A stretch of DNA of 64,000 nucleotides from Calliopum simillimum (Eukaryota; Arthropoda; Insecta; Diptera; Lauxaniidae), in assembly GCA_951812925.1 (NCBI GenBank), contig OX638371.1, positions 82,531,697 through 82,595,696 on the forward strand. Reading direction: 5' to 3'. The translations under genes and the position numbers were made by a program. How positions within the stretch are numbered: position 1 is the first letter of the stretch; each line of letters starts with the position of its first letter. The notes below the pieces were generated by a model. That model saw only the letters and a list, made by a program, of their open reading frames with translations, was not told the DNA's origin and did not search any database. Positions 34,528 through 46,477 of the stretch are shown piece after piece.

Positions 34528-34620
34528 AATATGGTCTGCATATCCTGTCATACCTATTGTTGTAGAAAAGACTCCACCCTCATCGAAAGGACATTCACCT
34601 TCTTTAAAGGGAAAGTCTTT
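34528..34620 (-). CDS. CPFDE micro-exon, 93 bp
   Basis: Acceptor atattttcag, donor GTAAGTTTT. 31 codons: KDFPFKEGECPFDEGGVFS, then TTIGMTGYADHI. GECPFDE is shared with GSCPFDD of exon 38318, and GGVF with GGIF of 44691, so these are probably paralogous. Confidence 0.8.
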
Positions 34621-34708
34621 CTGAAAATATAAATTACAAAAAACAAAAATATTTTAATATTCCATCACATATAAAATATAGAGTAAATCATAAATATATA
34701 TATTAAGG

Positions 34709-35398
34709 AAGAGTCTCCCAAGGTGGACATCCCCCTAAGGTGGACACACCTGAATTTTGTTTTTGCATAAGGTGGTAGCACTGTGTGCTTCATGTGTGTA
34801 TTACAGTTTGGTAATACGCAGTTTTTGGTTATGTTTTGAAGTTACTCCTCGTGGCTCTTTGTCTGTTACAATACCCTGGTCGCAGAAGTTACTCGAAAAG
34901 TTTCGATGGCGCTCGGAATAAGTTCGATTTAATAAATAGTGTTTCCAAAAACGTAAGTACCCGTTTAACTTAGCTTACGTACCAAACAAACATATTATAT
35001 ACAAATTTGCATGATATTGGGAGCTGATAATTTTTTTTGTTTTTTTCAAGTAAATTCCGTTTTTACCCTAAGGTGGACACTTTTTAAACCCTAGGATGGA
35101 CACTTACGTTTTTCATCAAAATTTGTGCACAAATAATATTAAATTTTTTTTTTCCAACTTCTGGAGAGAATTTCTCAGGTGTGTACACCTTGGAGGACCT
35201 TTTTTCAATGTGGCCATTTTTGACTATTTTTGAAATGGGTGATAATTTTAGTTACATTGAAGATATCAAAATTCTGTTTCATGGGTTGTTAGCTAATGAG
35301 TTAAGGTTTCAGGAAACGTATAATTGTTCAAGATATGTTATGTTGTTTAGATTCCACCATTGTTTAAAAGATTGGTGTCCACCTTGGGGGACTCTCCC
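34709..35398. mobile_element. TIR element (MITE), about 690 bp
   Basis: Ends GAGTCTCCCAAGGTGGACA and inverse TGTCCACCTTGGGGGACTC. 'ctaaggtggacac' also repeats internally. No transposase. Confidence 0.8.
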
Positions 35399-36008
35399 CC
35401 ACTTAATATACGTATGCTGGACAAAAACTTGTCACTTTTTTTATTATGTGAGAAATGTAGGAGGAGGATGTTGTGTGTCGAATACATATTGTATTTAGGA
35501 CCTAGCAAAGGCATATCAGTTCAGGGGTTTCTATAAAATTAAAGCTTAAAACCAAAAAAGCAGTGCAGTTCAACGCGGAAGCATTCCGACCAAATCGAAT
35601 TTACTTAATTACGTGACCATATTATGCACATCAATTAAAACATATTTCACAATACCATAAAAAAGTGGGAAAAACCCTTATCAAGTGCATTTGTTTTCTA
35701 TCAAAAGTTACGGGGGGGTGCCCAAACCCGAACCATGCCCGCTGGCGGTACTCTTCCCCTACTATAAGACAAAAAAGTTTAAAAAAAAAATCGTAGATGG
35801 AAAAAGCAAATTGCTATCCGGAACCGTGTGTCATGCCCCATATATATAAAACAATCCACTCCAAGTGTACCAGTACCAATTTTTTTTTCTCCGATTTCAC
35901 GCAAATTTGGCAATATGGTAAATTCGGTATGCAAGAACAACAATCCGGGAGGATTTGGTCCTAATATCATATATTATTAAAATACAGGGTGTTGAAGTTG
36001 GCATCTTA

Positions 36009-36413
36009 AGGGCCGTTTTCACAATGTCCAGTTAACGTTTAACTGAAACTTTAACTGTAAGTTTGAATAAAATTGTTTTCTCAATGTGAAGTTATTTATT
36101 AACTGACGGAAAATAAACTCTAACGTTAAGTTAACTTTAACTGGCACAATTTTTTCAGTTAAAATTTAACTGGCAGATTGAAATAAATTCAAATATTTTT
36201 TGAAATTCATATGAAAAAATTTGAAATGTTTACATTTTTTGAAAACATTTTAAGGGGAAATTTGTTATTTATTCACAATATATATTTAACCATAAGTTAA
36301 AAAATGGAATTTATTGAAATCCAAATAATTTAATGGAAAGCTTATACCCATAGCTTCCGTTAGTAAACTTTAGTTTAAAAATATCTTAACTGTACATTGT
36401 GAAACCGGCCCTT
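36009..36413. mobile_element. TIR element, about 405 bp
   Basis: AGGGCCGTTTTCACAATGT at left and ACATTGTGAAACCGGCCCT at right, with subterminal 'agttaacttt/taaaatttaact' words. A TTA lies at both edges. Confidence 0.8.
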
Positions 36414-36519
36414 AGTCATTATCATCATAAAGTTTGTAAATTGATAAATCTAAGTTACTGGTCCCATTCATTTTGCAGTGCTCATTTTATAAAAAAATAT
36501 TTCTTGGTGACTTTTTTTC

Positions 36520-38045
36520 ACCAAAATTTTTTACACTTAAAAATACTTTTGAATTTTTTTTACAAAAAACCCCCCTTGGATTTTTTTAAAAGTACTTTAA
36601 ATTAAAGCATAATTTATAAGCTTTAAAATGATGTATGACTCAAGATGGGATTCGGATGCTAAATGGGAGTTTTTGGCTTTTGGACGCCCGCGGTAGGCAA
36701 AAATCTTTTTTTACTCAAGAGGAAAGCATCTTACGAAAAAAGTGTAAGAGACAAAAAATGCTTAGAATTGTCCAAGCAATACGTGTGATTTTTTTTCGGA
36801 AACTTCTTTTTTGAATAACACAGGTTTACAAAAAAAAAAAATGTCATGACGTTTTGACCAGACTATGTGTTTCCTACGGACTTTGACGTCCTGAATCCGA
36901 ATCCGGGGTCCGTTTTTTTCCAGAACGTCTGAGAAAAAAGATTTCAAGGTCATATGGAGGTCAAAATGGGGTTCATGCGTCGTTTAGTGATAAATTCGCT
37001 AAAACTCTGAAACTCATTTTTTCTCATTGAGTTCTTTGTCCTTAAAAACAATATGTGACCAAAAAAGGTATCTCGGACCTAGTTTCGGAGATGTGGCCAT
37101 CGGAAGATCCGGATATATTTTCTATGAAAACCACTATAAGTTGGGAACCCCTGGATGGATTTGAAAAAAATTGGAGTCATATGAAAGGTAATTTGACAAC
37201 CTCTAAAAATATTTTCAATTGGATTCATAGTTTTGGAGATATGACCTTTTTGAAATTTTAAGAAATTTTTCAATTACAACAACAAATACATCAACAAACC
37301 CAACAACAACAACAACAAAATACCTTTCATATGACACCAATATTTTCCAAATCCATTCCAACTTATAGAGGTTTTCATAGAAGATATATCCGGATCTTCC
37401 GATGGTTATATCTCCGAAACTAGGCTCGAGAGACCCTTTTCGATCACATATTCTTTTTTAGAACTAAGAATTCGATGATATAAAATTAGTTTCAGAATTG
37501 TAGCGAATTTATCACTAAACGACACATGACCATTTTGACCTCCATATGACCTTGAAATCTTTTTTCTCAGACGTTCTGGAAAAAAACGGACCCCAGATTT
37601 GGATTCAGGAAGTCAAAGTCCCTAGGAAACATATAGTCCGGTCAAAACGCCATGACATTTTTTTATTTTGTAAACCTGTGTAATTTTTTTGAAAATTTTT
37701 TCAAAAATTACCAACTCAAAAAAAAAAAAAAAAAATTTTTTTAACTTTCCAAAAAACTTCACACTTATTTCCTTGATGATTCTAAGCATTTTATGCATGG
37801 TACACTTTTTTCGTAAGATGCTTTCGTCTTGAGTAAAAAAAGATTTTGGTCTTCCGCGGGCGTTCAGAAGCCAAAAACTCCCATTTAGCGTCCGAATCGC
37901 ATCTTGAATCATACATCATTTTAAAGCTTATAAATTATGCTTTAATGTAAAGTACTTTTAAAAAAATCTAAGGGTGGTTTTTTTAAAAAAAATTCAAAAG
38001 TATTTTTAAGTGCAAAAAATGTTGGTGAAAAAAAATATTGTTGTT
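36520..38045. mobile_element. 1.5-kb fold-back element
   Basis: Arms of roughly 740 bp run from 'ttcaccaaaattttttacac' to about 37260 and back from about 37320 to the inverse at 38045. The centre is CAA-rich ('caacaacaac'). Another partial copy is at 18930-19330. Flanks at 35780-35960 and 38040-38170 also pair, so the palindrome may once have been larger. Confidence 0.8.
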
Positions 38046-38317
38046 CTTGCACACCGGATCTACCATATTGCCAAATTTGAGCGAAGTCGGAGAAAAAACA
38101 ATTTTGAGCTGGTACACTTGGCGTGGATTGCTTCATATACATAGGAGTGATAGGTACTCTTAAAACGGGCATCAGAATGCTTGTTATCCTTAGACTGAAA
38201 TAAACATTGTCTCATTTTTTATAAAAAACGTAAGTCGCTTAAATGTATACATACAATAATACATAAATATGTAAAGAAATATGTAAATATGTATAAAATA
38301 TTTTGAAAACAACTCAC

Positions 38318-38398
38318 ATCATTTCTAAACGTAGTGTCGAGAACATCTTGATTTGGATTCCAATCAATTTCAAATGAGTCGTCAAAAGGACAGCTTCC
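38318..38398 (-). CDS. CPFDD micro-exon, 81 bp
   Basis: Acceptor tttaaaatag, donor GTGAGTTGT. 27 codons: GSCPFDDSFEIDWNPNQD then VLDTTFRND. Confidence 0.8.
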
Positions 38399-38980
38399 CT
38401 ATTTTAAAAAATATACAATATATTTAGAGCCTGGACACACGACAGACAGGAAAGTTGCGCAACTATCTAATTCTCCATTGCGTTTATGAGAACGAACACA
38501 CTATCGATTTTCTATCACCAGTATATTTGCTATACAAACACGATTAAGACAAGATAATTGCGCAACTATTTTGGCCTTTAGGTTAGATTTGTTAGAAAAG
38601 TATATGCTTCTCAAAATTAACTTATCATAGATGGTTGATTAAGATCATCCGCAGTAATTTGAAAAGTAACTTATTTTAATGTGTGAAATCAATATTACTT
38701 AATAATAACTTAGAAAAAATGTATGATTTTTGTTGGTTTCGTTTTTATATTTTTGTTGTACTATGAAATTATTTAATTATTCCCTTATAATTTCATTTAT
38801 TTAATTATTCCCTTATAATTTCATAGTGGGCGTGGAAGTTGTTTAGGAGCTAGACCAATTACATTCATTTCGTCCTTCTGATATATTTCTTCAAAAAATC
38901 AATCTTTAAATTTGCCACCTTGGTGATTTTGAGCACTTTATCTGTATGTTCGGTTTCTGGCGAAAGATACTCGTACACTG

Positions 38981-39718
38981 AGAAAACAATATGATTATAT
39001 GTACCAAAATTTGGTAATAATTAACAAATAATATATTTGATATAGGCGAATTAAATATTTGACATTATTTAATGAGCGGCATATTTGAGCAATTTTATTG
39101 GTTCAGTTCTATATTTGTTTATAATTACCAAATATATGTTTGAATATAAAATAAAGGCCTTTATTATTTTTTATTAAGGCCTTTATTATTATTAACCTTT
39201 TTATTAATTAGGAACTAACATATAATACATAAAAAAACACTTTCTTGTCTGGGACTCGAACCTACGACCTCCCGAATATCAGTCAAACGTCTTATACACT
39301 CAGCTAACTCTGTCTATATATTCCCGGAGTTTTTCATTACTTTCTTAAATCATTGTAGGTGTAGTTAGCTCAGTGTATAAGACGTTTGACTCATATCTGT
39401 GAGGTCGTAGGTTCGAATTCCACACAAAAAAGTGTTTTTTTTTAATAATTATTTTATTTTTTTACTTTTATAGTGCAAATTATATTTTATGATGTTCTTT
39501 TTCTTGATTATTTTGATTGCAATCGAACCCCAGGCAAGTTTTTTTTTTAAATTATAGCAAATATTTGACATTCTATCAAACAGATACCAATCAACAACAT
39601 TTTAAGGTCCAATTAAAGGCATATTAATATTAACCAAATTTATTAACTATTAACAAATATTTTATAAAATATTAACCAAATATATTTCTTTGAGGGAAAC
39701 AAACTCTTTTCTCAGTGT
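38981..39718. mobile_element. TIR element carrying an inverted pair of tRNA-like units
   Basis: Ends ACACTGAGAAAA and TTTTCTCAGTGT. Inside are two tRNA-like units in opposite orientation, minus at 39243-39312 and plus at 39360-39422, each with 'ttagctcagtgtataagacg'-type A box and 'ggttcgaattcc'-type B box. Confidence 0.75.
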
Positions 39719-39775
39719 ATATCTTCATAAAAATCAAATTGTTGTGTTCTTTTATTCAATTTCTCTTTATCTTAC

Positions 39776-39826
39776 CTGTGCGGGTCCTCCTGATAATAGT
39801 CTTGCTGGTGCAATAGGTGATGTTAT
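39776..39826 (-). CDS. micro-exon, 51 bp
   Basis: Acceptor taaataacag, donor GTAAGATAA. Peptide ITSPIAPARLLSGGPAQ. Confidence 0.8.
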
Positions 39827-40049
39827 CTGTTATTTAATAAAAATAATATATGTATGCATATACTCAGAAAACTCATAATCGAAATTGACAAAGATCATAT
39901 TAAGGCTAAAAATTTAGTTACATTTCATCAGTAAAAGGAAATAAGTTTTAATGAACTCTCTGATTAGGTAAAGCACCAGGCGGACTTGAGTATGCAAAGT
40001 ATGATAAGCGCAACCTGAGCTCAGATTGATAGGACCCCTAAATGCTAGA

Positions 40050-40835
40050 AAGTGGATGATGCCAGAATCCGCAGGTCCAATTTTTTTTATTCACTATCTC
40101 CGTCCAGACCTACCATAGTTTTCCGCCCTCCGTAGTTATCTTCATATGGAATTACATATTCTACAGCACATGGAACTCATTTGAAAAAATCCCGGAAAAC
40201 TTTCCAGGTAACACCATTTTTTTCTTCCAAATACGGTGCTTTTGAGCCATAAAATCTAGTATGGCAACTGAAAGTACCTATAATTTTCTTCAATGCTTAT
40301 TTTGAATTATATCGATGTCTTTTTTCTGAATAATCGTTATCTGCTTTATCGAAAAATCTTTTTAGGTTAGGAAAGATACCGATACAACTTGGAATGATTT
40401 TTTGAAGAAACGATTAATACTTTTAACTATTATATCAGGTTTTATGGATATAAATTAGCATATACCATGTCTTGTTTTACCAAAATTATTTAATACTTTA
40501 TTGGCGAATTTTGACCACTAGGCGATTCTAGTACCTATAATTATGCAGAAACCTGATGGCGTGAAAAAATTTGAGGACAAAATATCATCAGATTTGAAAG
40601 CCGTGATAAGCCATTACAAAAAAAGAATTTTTAAACATGGTTTAAGATTTTAATATATATGTCACAAACTATACAAGCTATTTTGATGTATATTGATAGA
40701 CTGCAAATATTCGATAAAAGAAACCATCATAAACGGCAATAAAAACGAATACGGGAAACCATGGTAGGCCTGGACGGGCCTGTAGGGGATGCAAAAAAAT
40801 TGGACCAGTGCAGATCCTGTTGTCATCCCGCTCTA
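40050..40835. mobile_element. TIR element, about 785 bp
   Basis: 'ggatgatgccagaatccgca' at left and 'gcagatcctgttgtcatccc' at right pair, as do 'caggtccaattttt' / 'aaattggacc' and 'ccgtccagacctaccat' / 'atggtaggcctggacgg'. Confidence 0.75.
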
Positions 40836-40982
40836 AATATTTTGAATCAAATTTTCAATATTATGAAAGACTCATAACATGATGCAAAAGTTTCAAAACC
40901 AAATTTTTTTTCTATCTTTATAAAAACAAAAACATTTGTTCTAATATGCGACAAAGTTTGTATAACCAACGAAATAACTTAC

Positions 40983-41027
40983 TAGCGATCTTGTTTCATT
41001 GTTCGATGGCACGATTCCAGAGTTCTC
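40983..41027 (-). CDS. micro-exon, 45 bp
   Basis: Acceptor ttcattaaaag after a T tract, donor GTAAGTTAT. Peptide ENSGIVPSNNETRSL. Confidence 0.65.
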
Positions 41028-41188
41028 CTTTTAATGAAAAAAAAAATTAGATCAATTTTAAATGTTAGAGAATTATAATTTAAATTTGTCTTGTAGGTCA
41101 TACCGAAGGTTATTTAACGAAAATTAATAAGTACATGTATTTGTATTACAAAATGGCTTACAACACCTTGATGCTGATTTAGGTCAAC

Positions 41189-41338
41189 TTATTCGTCAAG
41201 AAATTTGGCATTACAACCTTGATCCAACATAATGCCATCATTCAACGTTTTAATGACGTCACTTATTTTAATATCATTGCTGTCGTCTAACGCAATGCTA
41301 CCGTTATTTGCTTTTGCATTTGGGGGCGAGTGAAAGAC
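41189..41338 (-). CDS. acidic exon ending in a stop
   Basis: Acceptor ctttccaaag and the usual start context; 49 codons then TAA. Contains NGSIALDDSNDIK and DGIMLDQG, and ends AKFLDE, stop, exactly where sisters read FVDEYID and splice; the donor is lost. Either the last exon of one gene in the array or a decayed copy. No AATAAA is seen just after it. Confidence 0.6.
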   Translation of the reverse strand, partial: VFHSPPNAKANNGSIALDDSNDIKISDVIKTLNDGIMLDQGCNAKFLDE

Positions 41339-41396
41339 CTTTGGAAAGAATTTATAAGTCAAATAAGCAATGGCTTACTAAAACAAGGATCCTTAC

Positions 41397-41900
41397 ATCA
41401 ATATATTTGTGAACAAATTTAAAGAAATCCCTTCCAATCGGTTCATCATCTGAAAAGCCGGAAGCGTTCATTCTATTATAATCACTTTGGTCAGCAATAC
41501 TCTGATCTCTGCGATCAGAATCAATGAGATTATTGCTGTCATCTGCTCTTGCTTTTGGGATCATGCCATTTTTCTTTTCACTGTCATCTCCTTTTGCTTC
41601 TGGGATCCTGGTTTTTTTCTTTTCAATATCATTGCTGTCAATGTCACTGTCATCTGCTCTTGCTTCTGGGATCCTGTCATTTTTCTTTTCAATATCATTG
41701 CTGCCAATGCCACTGACATCTGCTCTTACTTTTGGGATCCTGTCTGTTTTCTTTTCAACATCATTGCTGTCATCTAACTCAACGCAACTACCATCTGCTG
41801 TTGCTTTCGGGATCCTGTCTTTATTCTTGTCAATATCATTGCTGTCGTCCAATATAATGCCACTGTCATCCGCTTCTGCCTTTGTGAACGAGTTATCAAC
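41397..41900 (-). CDS. acidic repeat exon (NDIEKK type), 504 bp
   Basis: Acceptor ctttccaaag, donor GTAAGGATC, 168 codons in phase 0 starting VDNSFTKAEADDSGIILDDS. Then about five 22-23-residue units of the form SNDIEKKNDRIPEARADDS. Ends KFVHKYID. Two SIM-like cores (SGIILDDSND, SCVELDDSND) remain; in the other units the core is degenerate. Confidence 0.75.
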
Positions 41901-41958
41901 CTTTGGAAAGCATTTATTAATTAAATAAGGAATGGCTTAATATTACAAGAAGCCTTAC

Positions 41959-42186
41959 ATTAAAATAGTCATCAAAAAATTGGACGCTATCATCGTCGTC
42001 CGCACTTCCAGTCGGTTCGTCATCCAACATAATGCAACTATCATCCGATAAGCCAGAAACGTTCATTCTCATATAATTGCTGGGGTCAAAATCAAAATCA
42101 TTGGGATCTTCATTATCAGTACCAATGCTGTCATCTAAGATAATGCCACTATCATCTGCTTTTGCATTTGGGAACGAGCGATCAAC
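41959..42186 (-). CDS. acidic SIM-like exon, 228 bp
   Basis: Acceptor ctttccaaag, donor GTAAGGCTT, 76 codons: VDRSFPNAKADDSGIILDDS, DPNDFDFDPSNYMRMNVSG, SCIMLDDEPTGSADDDD, ending FFDDYFN. Introns of 58 and 62 bp on either side. This is the shortest intact version of the unit. Confidence 0.8.
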
Positions 42187-42248
42187 CTTTGGAAAGCATT
42201 TATTTATTAATCAAATAAGCAATGGCTTATTATAAAAATATGCCTTAC

Positions 42249-42893
42249 ATCAATATATTCGTCAACAAATTGGACGCTACGATCGCCGTTCGCACTTCTA
42301 ATCGGTTTGTCATCCACAGATTGGACGATATCATCGTTGTCCGCACTTCCAATCGGTTCGTCATCCAACATAATGCAACTATCATCTGAAAATCCGGAAA
42401 CGTTCATTCTCATATAATCGTTTGGGTCAAAAATACTCTGATCTTGACGATCAAAATCAAAATCATTAGGATCTTCATCATCACAATCATCCAATACAAT
42501 AGAACTATCATCTGCTCCTGACTTGCGCCTCTCCAGCACCTCTCGACGATCGAAATCAAAATCATTAGAATCTTCATCATCACTATCATCCACTACAATA
42601 ACACTATCATCTGCTCCCGATTTGCGTCTCTCCAGCACCTCTCGACGATCGAAATCAAAATCATTAGAATCTTCATCATCATTATCATCCAGCACCTCTC
42701 GACGATCGAAGTCAAAATCATTAGAATCTTCATCATCACTATCATCCGATGTAATAATACTATCATCTGCTCCCGCCTTGTGTCTCTCCAACTCCTCTCG
42801 ACGGTCAAAATCAATATCATTAGAATCTTCATCATCACTGTCATCCAATGCAATGACAATATCATCTGCTCCCCCCTTGCATCTCTCCAGCAC
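42249..42893 (-). CDS. acidic SIM-like repeat exon with 99-bp repeats, 645 bp
   Basis: Acceptor ctttctcaag, donor GTAAGGCAT, 215 codons. A 33-residue unit (VLERRKSGADDSVIVVDDSD, then DEDSNDFDFDRRE) recurs four to five times at exact 99-bp spacing, one copy shortened to VLDDNDDED. SIM-like cores: IVIALDDSDDED, SIITSDDSDDED, SVIVVDDSDDED, SSIVLDDCDDED, SCIMLDDE. The tail follows the common pattern: DQSIFDPNDYMRMNVSGF, then FVDEYID. Very acidic and disordered, with basic RR/RRK spacers. Confidence 0.8.
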
Positions 42894-44232
42894 CTTGAGA
42901 AAGCATTAGTATATCAAATTTGCATCCAGCTCATTATTATTAAAGGGGTGTTGCACTTCTCTTACATATAAGCACAAATATTAAATTCTTCAATATAGAA
43001 GATAGAAGATATGTTCGTGAATGGTTCGAGCAACCGCTTCATAAAAGTTGAGTATCGTTTTATATGAAAATATTCTTTAAAATAATTTACTGATTTCAGA
43101 TTTCTTTTGGATTGTAGAAGCCTATCATTATATGTCAATCCGGTAATTTGTTGATTGTTGCTGTTGTAGTTTCGTTTCCCCTTTTTTTTTTTTTTGCTGT
43201 TCAAATTATCCTTTAGGATATTTTTCTCTAAATGTAACTGTTTAAGAGATATTTGTAAAAAACGGATTTTGGACGCCATTTACAAAAGTTCAAAGCATCA
43301 ATCATGTGGAGCAAGTCCGATATACAGAAATTAAACCCAACTTGTTCGTATGAATAACATTTTGAAATGGCCGACGTTCTCAAAAAATTGGAAAAAATTT
43401 TCAAATAATGAACCGCTCTTATATGCATATATATTGTCTTACAAATACATGTACATTATTAAATAAATTTAAGAGTTATATTTTGGCAGAGTAGGTAAAA
43501 ATTAGAACTTTATTAAACCAAAAGTATCGTTGAATTTTTTGGGCTTAACCCCAAGAGAAAATTTTCAAAGAAATTTGATTATTTTTCGTTTAGAAACAAC
43601 TATATTCTTATGCACTTTTACTTAAAAACAAAAAAACATATTTCAATCGTTATGTCATTTCGTTTTCGAGCTATGAATCACTTTCTCAGATAAATAAAAA
43701 AAAAGTTGTTTGTGCACGATTCTTTTTATATACAGTCTTATTAACTTTTCAACGTTGAATTGAACTGCATTCTCAGAATTGTTAATATATCTGCAGAATT
43801 TTGAGATATGCTTGCTTGAATTTGGAGAAAATTGTGTTTTCAGGCTTGTGGCGCAGCTACAGGAAAGTTTTATTTTTTTATAGCATCTAATAGCTACACT
43901 CTTGCTTATCAAAAAATACCTTCGAACTATTCCGACAAGACTCTTACTTTCTGAGTTATGAACCGTTGAAGAGAAGGTCTTTCAGCCCCCATATAAAGGA
44001 CAAAATCATTTTGGTATCGAAAAACCGATTTATTGCCAAAAACATTTAAAATGAGTTAAAATCAACTGCATTGTCTAAAAAGTATTAGTGCCAATAAAGG
44101 GATAGGCTCTGAGAAAAAAATAGGCGATGCTACGCTCCCCAACTATAACTTAATTCGACATTATCAGTGCGAAAAAACTTGAGCAGTTAAATGAAGTTAG
44201 GAATAAATGTAAAAAAGACAACAAATAATAAT

Positions 44233-44475
44233 ATCCACTTGAAATGGGGGCGGTACTATGCCCCAAAAAGAAAAATTCGTATTATTTCCTAAGCAATTTG
44301 ACGAAGAAAAAAAAAGTTTCACTCGTCTAATCTCTGAATTACTTGACACAGACGAGAGACGTTTATCTATTAAGAAACGTATTATTTTATTATTTTTTAA
44401 ATTTATTGACAAAAAGCTATTGCTATAAGATAAATAAAATAGAATGAGGGCTTTGCACCGCCCCCATTTCAAGTG
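44233..44475. repeat. palindrome, about 240 bp
   Basis: 'cttgaaatgggggcggt' pairs with 'accgcccccatttcaag', with a run of weaker matches inside. Confidence 0.65.
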
Positions 44476-44690
44476 GTATTATCCTTACCAGTCCTTTTTA
44501 CAAATGTACCAAAGTGTAGCTATTTGATGCTATAAAAGGTCAAAATATGTCTTTTTGTTCTTTTTAAAGGAGCAGTGCTGAGCAGTTTGAATTAAATACA
44601 ATTTTTGTTAAGTGCACACCCCTTTAATTTAATATAAATGTAATATACCTTTTCGGCATATTCTCTTTTCAAAAAAACATATATACTTAC

Positions 44691-44726
44691 CTTTTCTCCA
44701 AAGAAAATTCCACCAAGGTTTAACGG
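44691..44726 (-). CDS. micro-exon, 36 bp
   Basis: Acceptor atattacaaag, donor GTAAGTATA. Peptide PLNLGGIFFGEK. Confidence 0.65.
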
Positions 44727-44814
44727 CTTTGTAATATAAAAAAATATTAATTGTTGTATTAGTCATGTTTTCAATCATATTATGACATAAGAATTAGAGA
44801 GGATCAAATTTTTT

Positions 44815-46255
44815 TTCCACTTACTTTCATTCAGTTTCGGATTCTCCGTTAAAATCTAAGTTAAAAACTCCTTGGAACCATATATCCGCGGTGAATTTCG
44901 ACTCAGCCAAAAATCGTTTGAAGTTTTGGGTTTCTTTCGCTGTTGCGAGATTGTCTTTGATAATTTATAACTTCCGAACAACTTGTTGTATTGCTGTGAT
45001 TTTAGAAAGGTGTTGTTGCGTAGTATCAACGCTTTGGCTAATTTATTGAAAAAAAAATATCTGGTTCAAAAGTTATGACCTTTTGAATGAAAATATATAA
45101 AAACTTTATACAAAATGTACCAAAAATTTCATCTTTTTTAAAAAAAAAATATACTTTTAAATTTTTTTATAGTGTATAAAAAGAACTATCTAGAGAGGGT
45201 CTATTCATCCAGATACGGCTAGGCATTTCAAAGTTATGACCTTTTGAATAAAAACAAATACAAACTTCATACAAAGTATATTAGGAATTTAATCTTAAAA
45301 AAACAAAAAAACCGTTATTTTTGAATTTTTTTCTATAGCTCATTAAAAGGCTTTTCCAACACAGTTCTGTCCTATAAGATACGGCAAGAAATTCCAAAAC
45401 TATGACATTTTGAATCAAAGCATACATTTTCTCTATAATACTTGATTTTTCGAACTTTGAGCCATTATAGCACCGCTTAGTGACCCAACTTCAAAAAATC
45501 CTTTGGCGGTTTTTTTCTACTAATTAATGGTAATCGAAAGTGCTACACAAGAACTCATAAAAAAAAAAAAAATTTTTTTTTTTGTTCAACTTTGTTTTAA
45601 ATATTTTTTCACTCAACAGTTCTCAACTGCTCTCATTCAAAATGTCATAACTTTGGAATTGCTAGCAGTATCTTAAAGAACAGGACTGCGTTGGAAAGGC
45701 ATTTTGATAAGCTATAGAAAAAAATTCAAAAATAACGGTTTTTTTTTCTAGGAAGATTAAATTTCTAATATACTTTGTATGAAGTTTTCATCAGTCTTCA
45801 TTCAAACGGTCATAACTTTGAAATGACTAGCCGTATCTGGATGAATAGACCTTCTTTAGATAGTTCTTTTTATACACTATAAAAAAAATTTAAAAGTATA
45901 TATTTTTTTAAAAAAAGATGAAATTTTTGGTACATTTTGTATAAAGTTTTTATATATTTTCATTCAAAAGGTCATAACTTTTGAACCAGATATTTTTTTC
46001 AATAAATTAGCCAAAACGTTGATACTACGCAACAACACCTTTCTAACGGTGCTAAAATCACAGCAATACAACAAGTTGTTCGGAAGTTATAAATTATCAA
46101 AGACAATCTCGCAACAGCGAAAGAAACCCAAAACTTCAAACGATTTTTGGCTGAGTCGAAATTCACCGCAGGAGTTTTTAACTTAGATTTTAACGGAAAA
46201 TCCGAAACTGAATGAAAGTAAGTGGAAAAATTTGGCTTGGAACAAATTGATCCTC
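44815..46255. mobile_element. 1.4-kb fold-back element
   Basis: Arms of about 700 bp: 'actttcattcagtttcggat' at the left and its inverse at about 46200, with high identity throughout (for example the 'acaacttgttgtattgctgt' word). A partial relative is at 59345-59525. No transposase. Confidence 0.85.
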
Positions 46256-46477
46256 TCTAATAAGTATACACGTGTGCAAAGGCAAAATAATGTTGTTTAA
46301 AATAAAAATTTAAAAAAAATTTTTATGTATGTATATCGAAAGTAAATACTCATTCACCCTTCCAATTATGAAATGCATCTCAGTCTCGATGACTTAAGTA
46401 AAAACAACCCATTTCATTTCATGAAGCTGTTGCAAAAATGATCAAGACAATTTCATCTGATGCTGGCAAGAATCTAC

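Noticed and set aside
34979..35023. Minus-strand 45-bp segment with good acceptor and GTAAGC donor, open in phase 0
   Set aside because: It lies inside a TIR element (34709-35398) and its peptide is hydrophobic and AT-codon driven, unlike the array exons. Probably chance.
39357..39422. tRNA gene
   Set aside because: A and B boxes are present, but the acceptor stem and anticodon arm do not pair properly, and an inverted twin sits next to it in a TIR element. SINE-like.
46355..46389. Possible micro-exon with GTGAATG donor
   Set aside because: The obvious acceptor gives 35 bp with a stop in phase 0; only a contrived acceptor rescues it.
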